From: Porticoccaceae bacterium
GTDB taxonomy: Bacteria; Pseudomonadota; Gammaproteobacteria; Pseudomonadales; Porticoccaceae
Direction: 5' to 3'
Length of the DNA: 52,628 nucleotides
NCBI GenBank assembly: GCA_029212965.1
Contig: JARGOV010000005.1
Coordinates: 10,108-62,735 of the forward strand
Shown here in pieces: positions 52,152-52,628 of the stretch. The notes under the pieces are model-generated. The model had not been told where the DNA came from. It searched no databases and saw only the letters and a list, made by a program, of their open reading frames with translations. Made by a program: the position numbers and the translations under genes. Position 1 is the stretch's first letter. Each line of letters begins with the position of its first letter.

Positions 52152-52628
52152 CTAGCCCAGCACATCACTAATAGACTGGCGCAGGCGCTCGATAAACAAA
52201 TCGATCTCGGCCTCACTAATCGTCAGTGGTGGCGACATCACCATGTTGTCGGCCACGGCGCGACACAATAAGCCGTTTTCAAAACATTTGTTGTGTACCG
52301 GTACACCAACACCGGTAGGGTACTTAGTGGCGTCGGGGGCAAAGGTAATAGCACCCAATAAGCCGTAGTTGCGGATATCAATAATATGGGGGATATCACG
52401 CAGGCTGTGCAGAGCATCTTCCCAGTACTGGCCAATCGGGCCAGAAGCACGGGTTAACAGCCCTTCACGCTCGTAGATTTCAAAAGCGGCGAGGCCCGCA
52501 GCGGCACCCACGGGTGCACCAGCGTAGGTGTTACCGTGGAAAATTTCTGGCATACCGCCCGGTGCTGCGTCAAAAATAGTTTGCTGAATTTCTTCTTTAA
52601 TAAACACGCCACCCATGGGCACAGTCCC
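52152..52628 (-). CDS. Class III (omega) aminotransferase, C-terminal fragment (cut by window edge)
   Basis: About 158 residues from the end of a PLP-dependent class III aminotransferase. The frame is open to the window edge (GTVPMGGVFIKEEIQ). Typical elements are GGMPEIFHGNTYAGAPVGAA, the segment after the PLP lysine, and the C-terminal domain with VRNYGLLGAI-like RNYGLLGAITFAP. The PLP lysine itself lies outside the window. The type cannot be fixed from this part; beta-alanine- or omega-amino-acid-pyruvate enzymes are closest. It is convergent with the E2 gene. Confidence 0.88.
   Translation of the reverse strand, partial: GTVPMGGVFIKEEIQQTIFDAAPGGMPEIFHGNTYAGAPVGAAAGLAAFEIYEREGLLTRASGPIGQYWEDALHSLRDIPHIIDIRNYGLLGAITFAPDATKYPTGVGVPVHNKCFENGLLCRAVADNMVMSPPLTISEAEIDLFIERLRQSISDVLG

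Overview
The window is 52.6 kb of a gammaproteobacterial chromosome. The gene neighbourhoods point to a marine, oligotroph-type lineage near Pseudomonas/Cellvibrionales (inference). Two conserved blocks support this. One is thyA-lgt / HAD phosphatase-rppH-ptsP, as in Pseudomonas. The other is gcvH-gcvT-ubiI-ubiH-pepP-ygfB divergent from a TIGR02449 gene-zapA-6S RNA-fau, as around the E. coli ygfB/ssrS region. A CYP153-type P450 with its own ferredoxin and reductase suggests use of alkanes or other aliphatic compounds.

Layout. 1-4.4 kb: the end of ilvD, an orphan ExbD, a parDE toxin-antitoxin pair with a palindromic operator, then a small AT-rich accessory segment with unrecognised genes flanked by two copies of a ~35 bp repeat, and a lone flavin-dependent acyl-CoA-dehydrogenase-fold oxygenase. 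4.8-10.7 kb: a six-gene TonB2/TtpC energy-transduction operon (DUF3450, TtpC, ExbB, ExbD, TonB, TPR) directly downstream of folA. 10.8-14.7 kb: a TonB-dependent receptor with a PepSY membrane protein. 15-20 kb: an Old Yellow Enzyme homologue, a DUF454 protein, and CYP153-ferredoxin reductase-ferredoxin, followed by a 480-base AT-rich spacer with two palindromes. 20.3-29.3 kb: thyA, lgt, HAD phosphatase, rppH, ptsP, an NRDE protein, rlmI, gcvH and gcvT.

29.4-29.8 kb holds the decayed remains of an inward-rectifier potassium channel (Kir) gene broken by frameshifts and an internal deletion. 29.9-36.7 kb: the ubiI-ubiH-pepP-ygfB block, zapA, 6S RNA and fau. 36.7-43.7 kb: pyruvate kinase, ilvA, rpiA, a nitroreductase, purU, a thioredoxin-reductase-like ferredoxin reductase and a second [2Fe-2S] ferredoxin. 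43.8-47.2 kb: srkA, cysK and frmA on the minus strand. 47.6-52.1 kb: a leucine/valine dehydrogenase with E1-alpha, E1-beta and E2 of a branched-chain 2-oxoacid dehydrogenase. The window ends inside a class III aminotransferase.

How the genes work together: the TonB2 operon and the receptor/PepSY pair form an outer-membrane uptake route. Many loci touch folate and one-carbon metabolism (folA, thyA, gcvT/H, fau, purU, frmA). The leucine dehydrogenase and 2-oxoacid dehydrogenase genes make one catabolic line from branched-chain amino acids to acyl-CoAs. I saw no tRNA or rRNA genes, CRISPR arrays or intact insertion sequences. Nothing here is clearly a new defence or mobile system. The less explained parts are the 1.5-3.3 kb accessory segment, the Kir remnant, the orphan electron-transfer pair at 42.3-43.7 kb and the regulatory palindromes.
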